From an uncultured Lachnospiraceae bacterium (GTDB taxonomy: Bacteria; Bacillota_A; Clostridia; Lachnospirales; Lachnospiraceae), in contig CAMWWF010000105.1 in NCBI GenBank assembly GCA_947177885.1, forward strand, positions 1 to 8,763: a stretch of 8,763 nt of DNA, written 5' to 3'. The notes beneath the pieces are model-generated. The model did no database searches. It was not told the origin of the DNA and saw nothing but the letters and a program-made list of their open reading frames with translations. Shown in pieces: positions 1 through 6,594 of this stretch; the stretch's first letter is position 1, and the number at the start of each line of letters is the position of its first letter. Both the position numbers and the translations under genes were made by a program.

Positions 1-25
1 ATTCTGACCGCGAAAGGAGCGCTCT

Positions 26-802
26 ATGCATTTATATAGACACTATCTAACTATAATTTTAAAGAGTAAAATGGAGTATAAAGCATCTTTTTTCATGTAC
101 TCCATCGGGATTTTCTTATCTTCTTTCAGTGTGTTTGCCGGTATCTTTTTTATGTTTCAGAGATTTACCAATGTGAAAGGTTTCTGCTATAGTGAAGTGC
201 TTTTGTGCTATGGGATATTTCTCATGGGATACACATTGTCGGAAATGTTTGCCAGAGGCTTTGATCTGTTTCCCTATCTGATCAGGAAAGGAGAATTCGA
301 CAGAATTCTGTTACGTCCAAGAAACATTGTATTTCAGGTACTTGTGAGCCGCTTTGAGTACAGTCGGTTCGGAAGGCTGCTTCAGGCGGTGGTAATGCTG
401 GCCTATGGGATTTATAAGAGTGATGTCAGATGGACGGGGATGAAGGTTCTTACAATGTTTCTCATGATCTTAGGCGGCGCGTGCCTGTTTTCGGCAATCT
501 TTATGCTGTGTGCGTCTTTCAGCTTTTTTACACTGGAAGGATTGGAGATTATCAATGTGTTTACCAATGGTGCGGTGGAATATGGAAAGTATCCCTTTGG
601 AGTGTATGGAAAGCGGATGCTGCGGATCATCACTTTTGTCATTCCTTATGCGCTGGTGCAGCATTATCCGCTGCTGTATCTGTTGGACAAAAGCTCAAAT
701 GTGGGGTATACCTTCCTGCCTTTACTGGCGCTGTGGTTTATGCTTCCCGCATATGGCGTGTGGTGCTTCGGGATAAGACATTATCAGTCCAGTGGGTCTT
801 GA
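26..802 (+). CDS. ABC-2 family transporter permease (DUF990/PF06182 type)
   Basis: A 258-residue integral membrane protein, the pore-forming subunit of an ABC exporter. About six hydrophobic segments are visible, near residues 22-45, 55-75, 115-130, 140-168, 196-218 and 228-248. The cytoplasmic loop at residues 86-106 (KGEFDRILLRPRN) matches the G-x-FD-x-x-L-x-RP signature of the DUF990/ABC-2 permease family, and the stretch around 189-215 (YPFGVY...VIPYALVQHYP) matches the family's conserved C-terminal part. The length is usual for the family. The ATG at 26 follows an AAAGGAG ribosome site at 13-19 with 6 bases between. Such permeases usually occur as a pair with one ATPase gene; both partners would lie left of the window, and this gene is probably the last of its operon because candidate promoters follow. 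The family assignment is fairly secure. The substrate is unknown. Confidence 0.85.
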   Translation: MHLYRHYLTIILKSKMEYKASFFMYSIGIFLSSFSVFAGIFFMFQRFTNVKGFCYSEVLLCYGIFLMGYTLSEMFARGFDLFPYLIRKGEFDRILLRPRNIVFQVLVSRFEYSRFGRLLQAVVMLAYGIYKSDVRWTGMKVLTMFLMILGGACLFSAIFMLCASFSFFTLEGLEIINVFTNGAVEYGKYPFGVYGKRMLRIITFVIPYALVQHYPLLYLLDKSSNVGYTFLPLLALWFMLPAYGVWCFGIRHYQSSGS

Positions 803-871
803 ATGTATAATACCGCATGAGGTCGGATCAATTTTCTCCTTCCTCATAGATCTGCAGTTTAAAAATAATGC

Positions 872-880
872 TGATATAAT
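872..880 (+). promoter_or_regulatory. Candidate extended -10 promoter, distal
   Basis: TGATATAAT at 872-880 is a TGn extended -10 element with a perfect TATAAT. No good -35 box lies 16-18 bases upstream, which extended -10 promoters can tolerate. If used, transcription would start near 887 and give the small membrane protein a leader of about 118 bases. The better-spaced promoter at 917-945 may be the main one. Confidence 0.3.
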
Positions 881-916
881 AAAAGACAGGAAAGAGACAA
901 ATATAGAAGGAAATAA

Positions 917-945
917 TTGTATTTTTGCGGCATGTCAATTATAAT
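917..945 (+). promoter_or_regulatory. Candidate sigma-A promoter for the small membrane protein
   Basis: TTGTAT at 917-922 and a perfect TATAAT at 940-945 are 17 bases apart, the ideal spacing for a vegetative promoter; the -35 matches consensus in 3 of 6 positions. The predicted start is near 952, a few bases before the hairpin at 959-977. The rest of 803-1004 shows no gene. A weak 6-bp inverted repeat (817-822 with 842-847) lacks a T-run, so no clear terminator for the upstream permease gene was found. Confidence 0.5.
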
Positions 946-958
946 AAAACAACAGAAA

Positions 959-977
959 CCGCACCATGCAGGTGCGG
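959..977 (+). promoter_or_regulatory. Short perfect hairpin in the 5' leader
   Basis: CCGCACC (959-965) and GGTGCGG (971-977) form a perfect 7-bp, GC-rich stem around the 5-base loop ATGCA. It would lie within about 10 bases of the predicted transcript start and ends 13 bases before the AAAGGAG ribosome site (991-997). No T-run follows on the plus strand, so it is not a terminator for rightward transcription. A 5'-end stabilising hairpin is the simplest reading; read leftward it is followed by a loosely T-rich stretch. Confidence 0.45.
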
Positions 978-1004
978 AAAAAACATGTTAAAAGGAGAGC
1001 AACT

Positions 1005-1451
1005 ATGAAAAAGGTGTGGGTGTTCGGAATCATTACTGTTATTTGTATTGTGGCTGCTGTGCTGCTGAGAGGTCCTATGAGCAATGCTGATGTGGAATAT
1101 ACGGAGGTAAAAGTACAGGTAGTCAGCTCAGAGAAAAAAGAAACGACGATCAAGGTAGGAAATGCCAGTTCAGATATGACGACATATGATATCGTTGTCA
1201 GCTATATGGGAAAGGAATATCAATTGAAAAACGCGCATGACTCCTATTCCTATCGTCAGGGCTCTACCGTTACTGCTTATCTGTCCAATGACAAAATGTA
1301 CGCCAATGTGGAGGGAGTTCAGAACTCCACTCCTGTAGCTACCGCATATTTTGCCGCACTGATCGGTTCTTTTGTCATGTTTTTTGTATTTGTCTGCACA
1401 TGGGCAAACGAGGCACAGCGCAGGGCCAGGGCACGGAGGGGTGATCGGTAG
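1005..1451 (+). CDS. Small two-helix membrane protein, DUF3592-like
   Basis: A 148-residue protein with a hydrophobic helix near residues 4-22, a polar extracytoplasmic segment of about 90 residues (23-112) rich in alternating beta-type sequence, a second helix near 113-133, and a strongly basic tail (RRARARRGDR) expected to stay in the cytoplasm. The helix-beta-helix layout and the segment VVSYMGKEYQ...YRQGSTVTAYL resemble DUF3592-type proteins, but the match is from memory and weak. The start at 1005 is chosen because AAAGGAG (991-997) is 7 bases upstream; an in-frame ATG at 966 would sit in the loop of the leader hairpin, without a ribosome site. The gene has its own candidate promoter, so it is probably not co-transcribed with the permease. 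Its function is unknown. The stop is TAG, and the reading frame stays open for 46 more codons. Confidence 0.7.
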   Translation: MKKVWVFGIITVICIVAAVLLRGPMSNADVEYTEVKVQVVSSEKKETTIKVGNASSDMTTYDIVVSYMGKEYQLKNAHDSYSYRQGSTVTAYLSNDKMYANVEGVQNSTPVATAYFAALIGSFVMFFVFVCTWANEAQRRARARRGDR

Positions 1452-1592
1452 TGGCCCCTGGACAGCTTATCCATAGACATCCGGACAGGTAAATACTGCT
1501 ATGACCTGTCGGAAAAAGAGTCAGATCAGGCGGCAGTCGAAGATGGATTTTCGGATTTTTTCAGGCGAGTTCTGAAAGGATCTGTTTTATAA
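1452..1592 (+). pseudogene. In-frame coding remnant after the TAG stop
   Basis: Directly after the TAG at 1449-1451, the same frame runs 46 sense codons to TAA at 1590-1592. The translation (WPLDSLSIDIRTGKYCYD..., ending GFSDFFRRVLKGSVL) has the mix of charged and aromatic residues of real protein. It has no ATG, GTG or TTG start and no ribosome site of its own. It may be a C-terminal extension cut off by a nonsense mutation, or the tail of a decayed gene. The end faintly recalls C-termini of SMI1/KNR4 (SUKH) proteins, which is only a guess. A gapped inverted repeat (CCGGACAGGT 1481-1490 with ACCTGTCGG 1504-1512) lies inside it. An open stretch of this length can also arise by chance, at roughly one in ten per frame. 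Confidence 0.3.
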
Positions 1593-1595
1593 AAT

Positions 1596-1660
1596 TTCAG
1601 ATCAAACAGGGCTGTTGCATCAGGAGCTGGAGATAATGCGACAGCCCTGTTTGATCTGAA
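1596..1660. terminator. Long perfect palindrome, probable terminator
   Basis: Arms 1596-1615 and 1641-1660 are perfect 20-bp inverted complements, and TGCAT (1616-1620) with ATGCG (1636-1640) extends the stem to 25 bp with one G-U pair around a 15-base loop. The core is AGGGCTGT/ACAGCCCT with flanking TTTG/CAAA. It begins 3 bases after the TAA at 1590-1592 and ends 18 bases before the -35 box of the kinase operon. The bases that follow are only mildly T-rich in either direction, so termination may be inefficient or may use the T-rich part of the stem. It could also be a copy of a dispersed intergenic repeat. Confidence 0.55.
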
Positions 1661-1678
1661 GGTTAACTTTATTAAACA

Positions 1679-1707
1679 TTGCATTTTCAGTGGGCGTGTA
1701 ATATAAT
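1679..1707 (+). promoter_or_regulatory. Candidate sigma-A promoter of the kinase operon
   Basis: TTGCAT (1679-1684) and a perfect TATAAT (1702-1707) are 17 bases apart. Transcription would start near 1714, giving a leader of about 48 bases before the GTG at 1762. The -35 matches consensus in 3 of 6 positions, as at 917-945. No operator-like repeat was recognised here. Confidence 0.55.
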
Positions 1708-1750
1708 TTCAATCGTACAGAAAGCAGTTCGTGAAAGAATCATTGCATAA

Positions 1751-1755
1751 AGGAG
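1751..1755 (+). promoter_or_regulatory. Ribosome binding site that favours a GTG start
   Basis: AGGAG at 1751-1755, within AAAGGAGA, is 6 bases from GTG at 1762 and 12 bases from the in-frame ATG at 1768. The shorter spacing is the usual one, so GTG is preferred as the start of the first kinase. The two choices differ by only two residues. Confidence 0.6.
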
Positions 1756-1761
1756 AAAGTA

Positions 1762-3873
1762 GTGGGTATGGGGATACAAACGAAAGGCAACAGGGATTTC
1801 TTTTTGAACTTTGATGAAAAAACGATTCCGATGATCGAGCTGATCATGGAAGGAATGCCGGGCGGCTTTTTCATTTATCATGCAGATGCAGAGGAAGAAC
1901 TGATCTATGTAAACAAAGCGGTACTTCGTATTTTTGGCTGCGATACGGAAGAGGAATTTCGAAAGCTGACAGGATATACCTTCAGGGGGATGGTGTATTC
2001 TGAGGACGTGGATAGTGTGGAAGAAAGTATCGCGAAGCAGATTGCGAACAGTGTATATGATCTGGACTATGTGGAGTACAGGATCGTTCAGAAGGATGGA
2101 AGCGTGCGCTGGGTGGAGGATTATGGGCATTTTCTGCATACGGAAGTCTATGGGGATATTTTTATGGTGTTTGTAGAAGATGCCACCGACCGGATGAAGC
2201 AGAGAATGATCCAGCTCGAGAAGATAAATGAAGAGCTGCGCAGCGCAAATGTCAGGGAAAGCCAATATAAAAAAGCTATTTTATATGATGCTATCACCTT
2301 TTTTGAAGTCAGTCTGAGTAAAGACAGGTTCCTCAGCGATCCGCTGCCGTTGGTGGAGGGAAAGGTTTATAATCTGTTTGAATACATGAATCCGAAGCCT
2401 TTTGAAAGATACACGGATTACATAAAATTTTGTTCCGGCAAAATTGCACCGGAATTTTTAGAGGAATACAGACAGTTCTTTGATATTGAACGTCTGATCC
2501 GGTGTTATGAAAAGGGAGAACTGGAGCAGACTTTTGAAAGCTGGACTGTGGATGCCACGGGCCGGAAACGTTTGTGCTGCTATATATTGCTGTTGGGTAA
2601 AAATGAATATACCAATGATGTGGTAACGCTGTTTGTAGTAAAGGATGTCACGGATCAGATCGAAAAGCAGAATCTCCTGCAGACCGCGCTACAGCGGGCA
2701 GAGACGGCGAATATGGCGAGGAGCACCTTTTTGTCCAACATGTCTCATGACATCCGGACACCGTTGAATGCGATCATCGGATATACGGAACTGATCCGGA
2801 ATCATATTATGGAACCGGATAAGATCGATGAATATAATAAAAAGATCCGTATATCCGGCGAACAGCTTCTCTCTATTGTAAATGAATCTCTTGAGATTAC
2901 CCGTATGGAATCGGGAAAGGTTAATCTGGCGGAAGGTGAATGCCACCTGGCCGAGCTGCTTGCAGATGTGGAAAAGTCGGTGGTGCTGGAGATGAACGCC
3001 AAATCCCTGAATTTCTATTTCGATCAATCGGGAGTGCGGCGCTTTGCAGTGGTCGCGGATTATATGCGGATCAGGGAAATTCTGTGTCAGTTGCTTGATA
3101 ATGCGGTAAAGTATACGAATCCGGGAGGAAACATTTATCTGACTGCAGAGGAGACAGAGAATGATTTTCCGGGTTATAGTATGTATCGCTTCATAGTGGA
3201 AGATGACGGGATCGGAATTTCAGAAGATTTTATAAGCAGTCTGTTCGATCCATTCAGGCGGGAAAACAACACCACACAGAGTGGCGTGCCGGGCACCGGA
3301 TTAGGACTTACTGTAGTGAAAAGTATGGTTGATCTGATGGAAGGGGATATAGAGGTTGAAAGTGAACCGGGAAAGGGCAGCAGGTTTACGGTCAGTCTGC
3401 GTCTGAAGCTTCAGGAGGGACAGGATGCCGGTAAGGCTGTTCCGGAGAAGGATTTTCCTGATCAGGATATTCTGAAAGGGAAGAAGATCCTGTTGGTTGA
3501 AGACAATGAAATAAACATGGAGATTGCCCATGAACTTCTCACGGGACAGGGATTTCTCGTGGAGACGGCGGAGGATGGAAGCGTAGCGCTGGATAAGGTG
3601 GAGCATTCCGAGCCTGGGAATTATGATCTGATTCTTATGGATATTCAGATGCCGGTGATGGACGGGCATGAGGCGGCAAAGAAGATACGGGGACTTGCTG
3701 ACAGGCGGTTGGCACAGATTCCCATTATTGCTCTGTCCGCCAACGCGTTCGCGGAGGATTACCAGAAGTCCATGGATGCGGGAATGAATGCCCATTTTCC
3801 AAAACCCATAGATATGCAGGAGCTGCATGAATTGATCCAATCGGTATTAAGTAAAAGAAGTACTGTAATATAA
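1762..3873 (+). CDS. Soluble hybrid histidine kinase, PAS-PAS-HisKA-HATPase-REC
   Basis: A 703-residue cytoplasmic sensor kinase; no membrane segment or signal peptide is visible. Residues about 22-142 form a PAS domain (GGFFIYHADAEEELIYVNKA... RIVQKDGSVRWVEDYG... VEDATDR). A helical linker (143-170) leads to a divergent second PAS-like domain (about 170-300, ending VVKDVTDQ). The HisKA H-box SHDIRTPLN carries the predicted phospho-acceptor H329. The ATPase domain has the N-box N447 (LLDNAVKYT), G1 DDGIGI (481-486), F-box FDPFRRE (495-501) and G2 GTGLGL (511-516). The receiver (about 574-697) is intact: E580/D581 acidic pair, phospho-acceptor D627, S659 and K681. No Hpt or output domain follows the receiver, so the phosphoryl group would need an outside partner. 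The gene ends 18 bases before the second kinase and is probably co-transcribed with it. The ligand is unknown. Confidence 0.93.
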   Translation: MGMGIQTKGNRDFFLNFDEKTIPMIELIMEGMPGGFFIYHADAEEELIYVNKAVLRIFGCDTEEEFRKLTGYTFRGMVYSEDVDSVEESIAKQIANSVYDLDYVEYRIVQKDGSVRWVEDYGHFLHTEVYGDIFMVFVEDATDRMKQRMIQLEKINEELRSANVRESQYKKAILYDAITFFEVSLSKDRFLSDPLPLVEGKVYNLFEYMNPKPFERYTDYIKFCSGKIAPEFLEEYRQFFDIERLIRCYEKGELEQTFESWTVDATGRKRLCCYILLLGKNEYTNDVVTLFVVKDVTDQIEKQNLLQTALQRAETANMARSTFLSNMSHDIRTPLNAIIGYTELIRNHIMEPDKIDEYNKKIRISGEQLLSIVNESLEITRMESGKVNLAEGECHLAELLADVEKSVVLEMNAKSLNFYFDQSGVRRFAVVADYMRIREILCQLLDNAVKYTNPGGNIYLTAEETENDFPGYSMYRFIVEDDGIGISEDFISSLFDPFRRENNTTQSGVPGTGLGLTVVKSMVDLMEGDIEVESEPGKGSRFTVSLRLKLQEGQDAGKAVPEKDFPDQDILKGKKILLVEDNEINMEIAHELLTGQGFLVETAEDGSVALDKVEHSEPGNYDLILMDIQMPVMDGHEAAKKIRGLADRRLAQIPIIALSANAFAEDYQKSMDAGMNAHFPKPIDMQELHELIQSVLSKRSTVI

Positions 3874-3891
3874 AAAAGAGGTAATGAAGTA

Positions 3892-6438
3892 ATGAAAAAC
3901 AAGACTTCTCGAGTTATGACAGGAAGCTTTGTCCTGATGTTTGTACTATGTGCATGTATATTTTTCTTTCTGATGAACCAGATGGCGGAAAAAAGCAGGG
4001 ATACCACCGCAGAGATCAGTGATCTGTATTTGGAAAGAATGAGCGCGCAGATATCAAGTCATTTCCAGACCACCATAGATATCAAACTGGCTCAGGTGGA
4101 AAGTATTATTAAGACCATGCCGCCTGACGGAAAGCTCCAGGGGGAAGAGCTGGTGGAAAGCATGCGGATAAGCGCTATTGCAAGAGAATTCAAATTTTTG
4201 GCACTTCTGGCGCAGGACGGCAGCTTTGAACTGATCCTCGGCGATCCGGTATCCATACCTGACACGGAACCGTTTCTGGATGATCTCATAAAGGGTGATA
4301 AGAAGATAGCAGTGGCAGATATCCCGGGACAGGAAATGGAACTTGTGTTGTTGGGAGTTCCATGTGGATATGATATGAGCGGTGGAGGTAAAAGCGTAGC
4401 TCTGGTGGGCGGAATTGATCTGGAATATATTTATACCACGCTTGCTCTGGATGATGGGAATGAGGAGTCATACTCCCATATTATCAGACGGAACGGAGAT
4501 TTCGTTATTAAGAGCAGTATCGCAGAGGAAAGTAATTTTTATGAACGCATTTATGCCACGGTGAAGAGCACCAATGAAAGGGATGCGGAATTCTACGAGA
4601 AAAAGATCAGGGAAGCTATCTCTGACCGAACGCTTTTTGCAGATATCATAACTACCCACAGAGGAACAAATTGCGTGTATGTAACACCTCTCGCTTATTC
4701 CGAGTGGTATCTGGTGACAGTAATGTCATTTGATGATCTGGATCATATTATGCAGAAGCTGGATAGTCACAGACTATATGCTTTCATGATGGCATTATTG
4801 GCAATGTTTCTGATATTCATCATTGTTTTTGCAATATATTACAGGATGTCCAAAGCACAGCTCGCCGAGACGATGGCGGCGCGCAATGAGGCTGTTAAAG
4901 CCAACAAGGCAAAGAGCGAGTTCCTGTCAAATATGAGTCATGATATCAGGACTCCCATGAACGCCATCATCGGAATGACAGCCATTGCCACGGCACATCC
5001 GGATGACAGAAATCAATTGATGAACTGCCTGAGAAAGATCACGCTGTCAAGCCGTCATCTTCTGGGGCTGATCAATAACATTCTGGATATGTCGAAGATT
5101 GAGAGCGGTAAAATGACGCTGAATCAGGAAATTATTTCGCTCCGGGAGACAATGGAGAGCATTGTAAGTATCATTCTGCCTCAGGTTAAGGCAAAAAATC
5201 AGAAATTTGAAATTATTGTCTCTGATATTTTGTCGGAGGGAGTCTGCTGTGACGGTGTCAGGCTGAATCAGGTGTTGATCAATTTTCTGTCCAATGCCTA
5301 TAAGTTCACACCGGAGGGCGGCGAGATACTTTTTTCCTTAAAACAGGAGGAATCTTCAAAAGGAGAGGGGTATGTGCGGGCACACTTTTGTGTAAAGGAC
5401 AGCGGCATCGGAATGCCTCCTGAATTTCAGAAGAAGATATTCGAATCCTTTTCCAGGGAGGACAATGCCAGGGTAAACAAGACAGAGGGTTCAGGACTTG
5501 GCATGGCGATCAGTAAGTATATTGTTGATGCCATGGGCGGAACCATCGAATTAGAGAGTGAAGTCAACAAAGGAACGGAATTCCATGTAATACTTGATAT
5601 GGAGAAAGCGGCAGGGAAAGAAGCGGATATGAAGCTTCCCGGCCAAAATATCCTTCTGGTGGGCGGTAAGGAGCTGATATGCCGGGAAACGGCGGCCCGG
5701 CTGAAAGAGCTTTCGGTAAATTGCGACTGGGCGCCGGATGAAAGTGCTGCTATGGATATGTTGGAGAAACATCACAGGCAGCAGGAGGCTTATCAGACTG
5801 TGATCTTTGACTGGGGAGTGGATGACAGGGACGGTCTGGAGACTGCCGGGAGGATCCGCGAAAAATTCGGAGAGGAAGGGCCCCTGCTCCTTGTCTCGGC
5901 ATATGACTGGAGCGATGTGAATGAGGAGGCACACAATGCCGGTATTGACGGATTTCTTCAGAAACCTCTGTTTAAGTCTACATTGTATTATGGGCTGCTG
6001 CACCATATGAATCCGGAGCAGGCGATACAGGAAACGCAGGAAGCTCCCAGAGAGGACTTCACCGGTATCAGGGTTTTGCTGGCCGAAGACAATGATCTCA
6101 ATTATGAGATTGCCAAAGAGTTGCTTTCCAGCCGGGGAATGGAGATTGAGTGGGCGGAGAACGGTCAGATCTGCGTGGAAATGTTTGAAAGATCAGAGCA
6201 GGGCTATTATCAGGTCATACTGATGGATGTCAGGATGCCTGTCATGTCGGGATATGAGGCAACCAGGAAAATAAGATCCCTTGCCCGCCCCGATGCAAGG
6301 CTGCCGATCATCGCCATGACGGCGGATGCCTTTTCTGAGGATGTACAGAGATGTAAGGAATGCGGTATGAACGATCATACCTCCAAGCCTATTGATGTGG
6401 AGGTACTGATGAACATGTTGGCTCATTATCTGCATTAG
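3892..6438 (+). CDS. Membrane hybrid histidine kinase, Cache-like sensor with two receivers
   Basis: An 848-residue inner-membrane sensor kinase. Helix 1 is near residues 11-29 and helix 2 near 296-317, enclosing about 265 extracytoplasmic residues of a size and pattern that suggest a double Cache (dCache) sensor. The H-box SHDIRTPMN places the phospho-histidine at H350. The ATPase domain shows N-box N468 (NFLSNAYKFT), G1 DSGIGM (503-508), FESFSRED (517-524) and G2 GSGLGM (533-538). Receiver 1 (about 585-705) keeps D640, S669 and K691, but its acidic pair is replaced by G591-G592, so it is probably degenerate. Receiver 2 (about 727-845) is complete: E732/D733, D779, T810 and K832. There is no Hpt or output domain. 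The ATG at 3892 follows AGAGG (3877-3881) with 10 bases between, somewhat long; an ATG at 3884 is out of frame. It is the second gene of the kinase operon. Confidence 0.92.
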   Translation: MKNKTSRVMTGSFVLMFVLCACIFFFLMNQMAEKSRDTTAEISDLYLERMSAQISSHFQTTIDIKLAQVESIIKTMPPDGKLQGEELVESMRISAIAREFKFLALLAQDGSFELILGDPVSIPDTEPFLDDLIKGDKKIAVADIPGQEMELVLLGVPCGYDMSGGGKSVALVGGIDLEYIYTTLALDDGNEESYSHIIRRNGDFVIKSSIAEESNFYERIYATVKSTNERDAEFYEKKIREAISDRTLFADIITTHRGTNCVYVTPLAYSEWYLVTVMSFDDLDHIMQKLDSHRLYAFMMALLAMFLIFIIVFAIYYRMSKAQLAETMAARNEAVKANKAKSEFLSNMSHDIRTPMNAIIGMTAIATAHPDDRNQLMNCLRKITLSSRHLLGLINNILDMSKIESGKMTLNQEIISLRETMESIVSIILPQVKAKNQKFEIIVSDILSEGVCCDGVRLNQVLINFLSNAYKFTPEGGEILFSLKQEESSKGEGYVRAHFCVKDSGIGMPPEFQKKIFESFSREDNARVNKTEGSGLGMAISKYIVDAMGGTIELESEVNKGTEFHVILDMEKAAGKEADMKLPGQNILLVGGKELICRETAARLKELSVNCDWAPDESAAMDMLEKHHRQQEAYQTVIFDWGVDDRDGLETAGRIREKFGEEGPLLLVSAYDWSDVNEEAHNAGIDGFLQKPLFKSTLYYGLLHHMNPEQAIQETQEAPREDFTGIRVLLAEDNDLNYEIAKELLSSRGMEIEWAENGQICVEMFERSEQGYYQVILMDVRMPVMSGYEATRKIRSLARPDARLPIIAMTADAFSEDVQRCKECGMNDHTSKPIDVEVLMNMLAHYLH

Positions 6439-6447
6439 CAAAGATAA

Positions 6448-6560
6448 GAAAGGACTGTCGGAAATAATGCGATATTCTCAATATATTGTTTAAATCATTT
6501 GTGCGAATAACAATATATTGCGGACAGATTGCATTTTCCTACAGCCCTTTTTGTTGTTAT
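6448..6560. terminator. Probable bidirectional terminator between convergent genes
   Basis: GAAAGGACTGT (6448-6458) pairs with ACAGCCCTTT (6541-6550) with one mismatch; after a C/T mismatch, GGAA pairs with TTCC and AATGC (6466-6470) with GCATT (6531-6535) past a 2-base bulge. On the plus strand a T-run (6548-6552) and TTGTTAT follow; read leftward the tail CTTTCTTATCTTTG is also T-rich. It lies 9 bases after the stop of the second kinase and faces the end of the nucleotidase gene, which fits use in both directions. The loop is unusually long, about 60 bases, and contains a second inverted repeat. Confidence 0.6.
6479..6520. repeat. Inverted repeat of an AT-rich palindrome
   Basis: CAATATATTGTT (6479-6490) and AACAATATATTG (6509-6520) are perfect 12-bp inverted complements separated by 18 bases. 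The ten-base core CAATATATTG is itself a palindrome, so it occurs twice in the same form on both strands. It lies inside the loop of the surrounding terminator. It may simply be an inner stem, or a protein-binding pair of sites. Confidence 0.6.
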
Positions 6561-6594
6561 AAGTCATTCATTATCTCAGGAATACCGGAAACGG

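Noticed and set aside
1..25. The 3' end of an upstream gene
   Set aside because: All three frames reach a stop soon (near 5, 37 or 48), but there are too few bases to choose a frame or a family.
966..1004. Upstream ATG at 966 as the start of the small membrane protein
   Set aside because: It lies in the loop of a stable hairpin without a ribosome site, while ATG 1005 has AAAGGAG at a proper distance and gives a normal membrane-anchor N-terminus.
1615..1748. TTGCAT occurring three times at exactly 64-base intervals (1615, 1679, 1743)
   Set aside because: One copy is in the palindrome, one is the -35 box and one is beside the ribosome site; six-base matches in AT-rich DNA are frequent and no common role is apparent.
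1687..2265. A 192-codon open frame on the minus strand at the start of the first kinase
   Set aside because: It overlaps a well-supported PAS domain on the other strand, and its composition (many H, F, I) is typical of an antisense shadow.
3301..3840. A 179-codon minus-strand frame opposite the receiver of the first kinase
   Set aside because: Antisense to conserved receiver and ATPase motifs, with no ribosome site or recognisable protein family.
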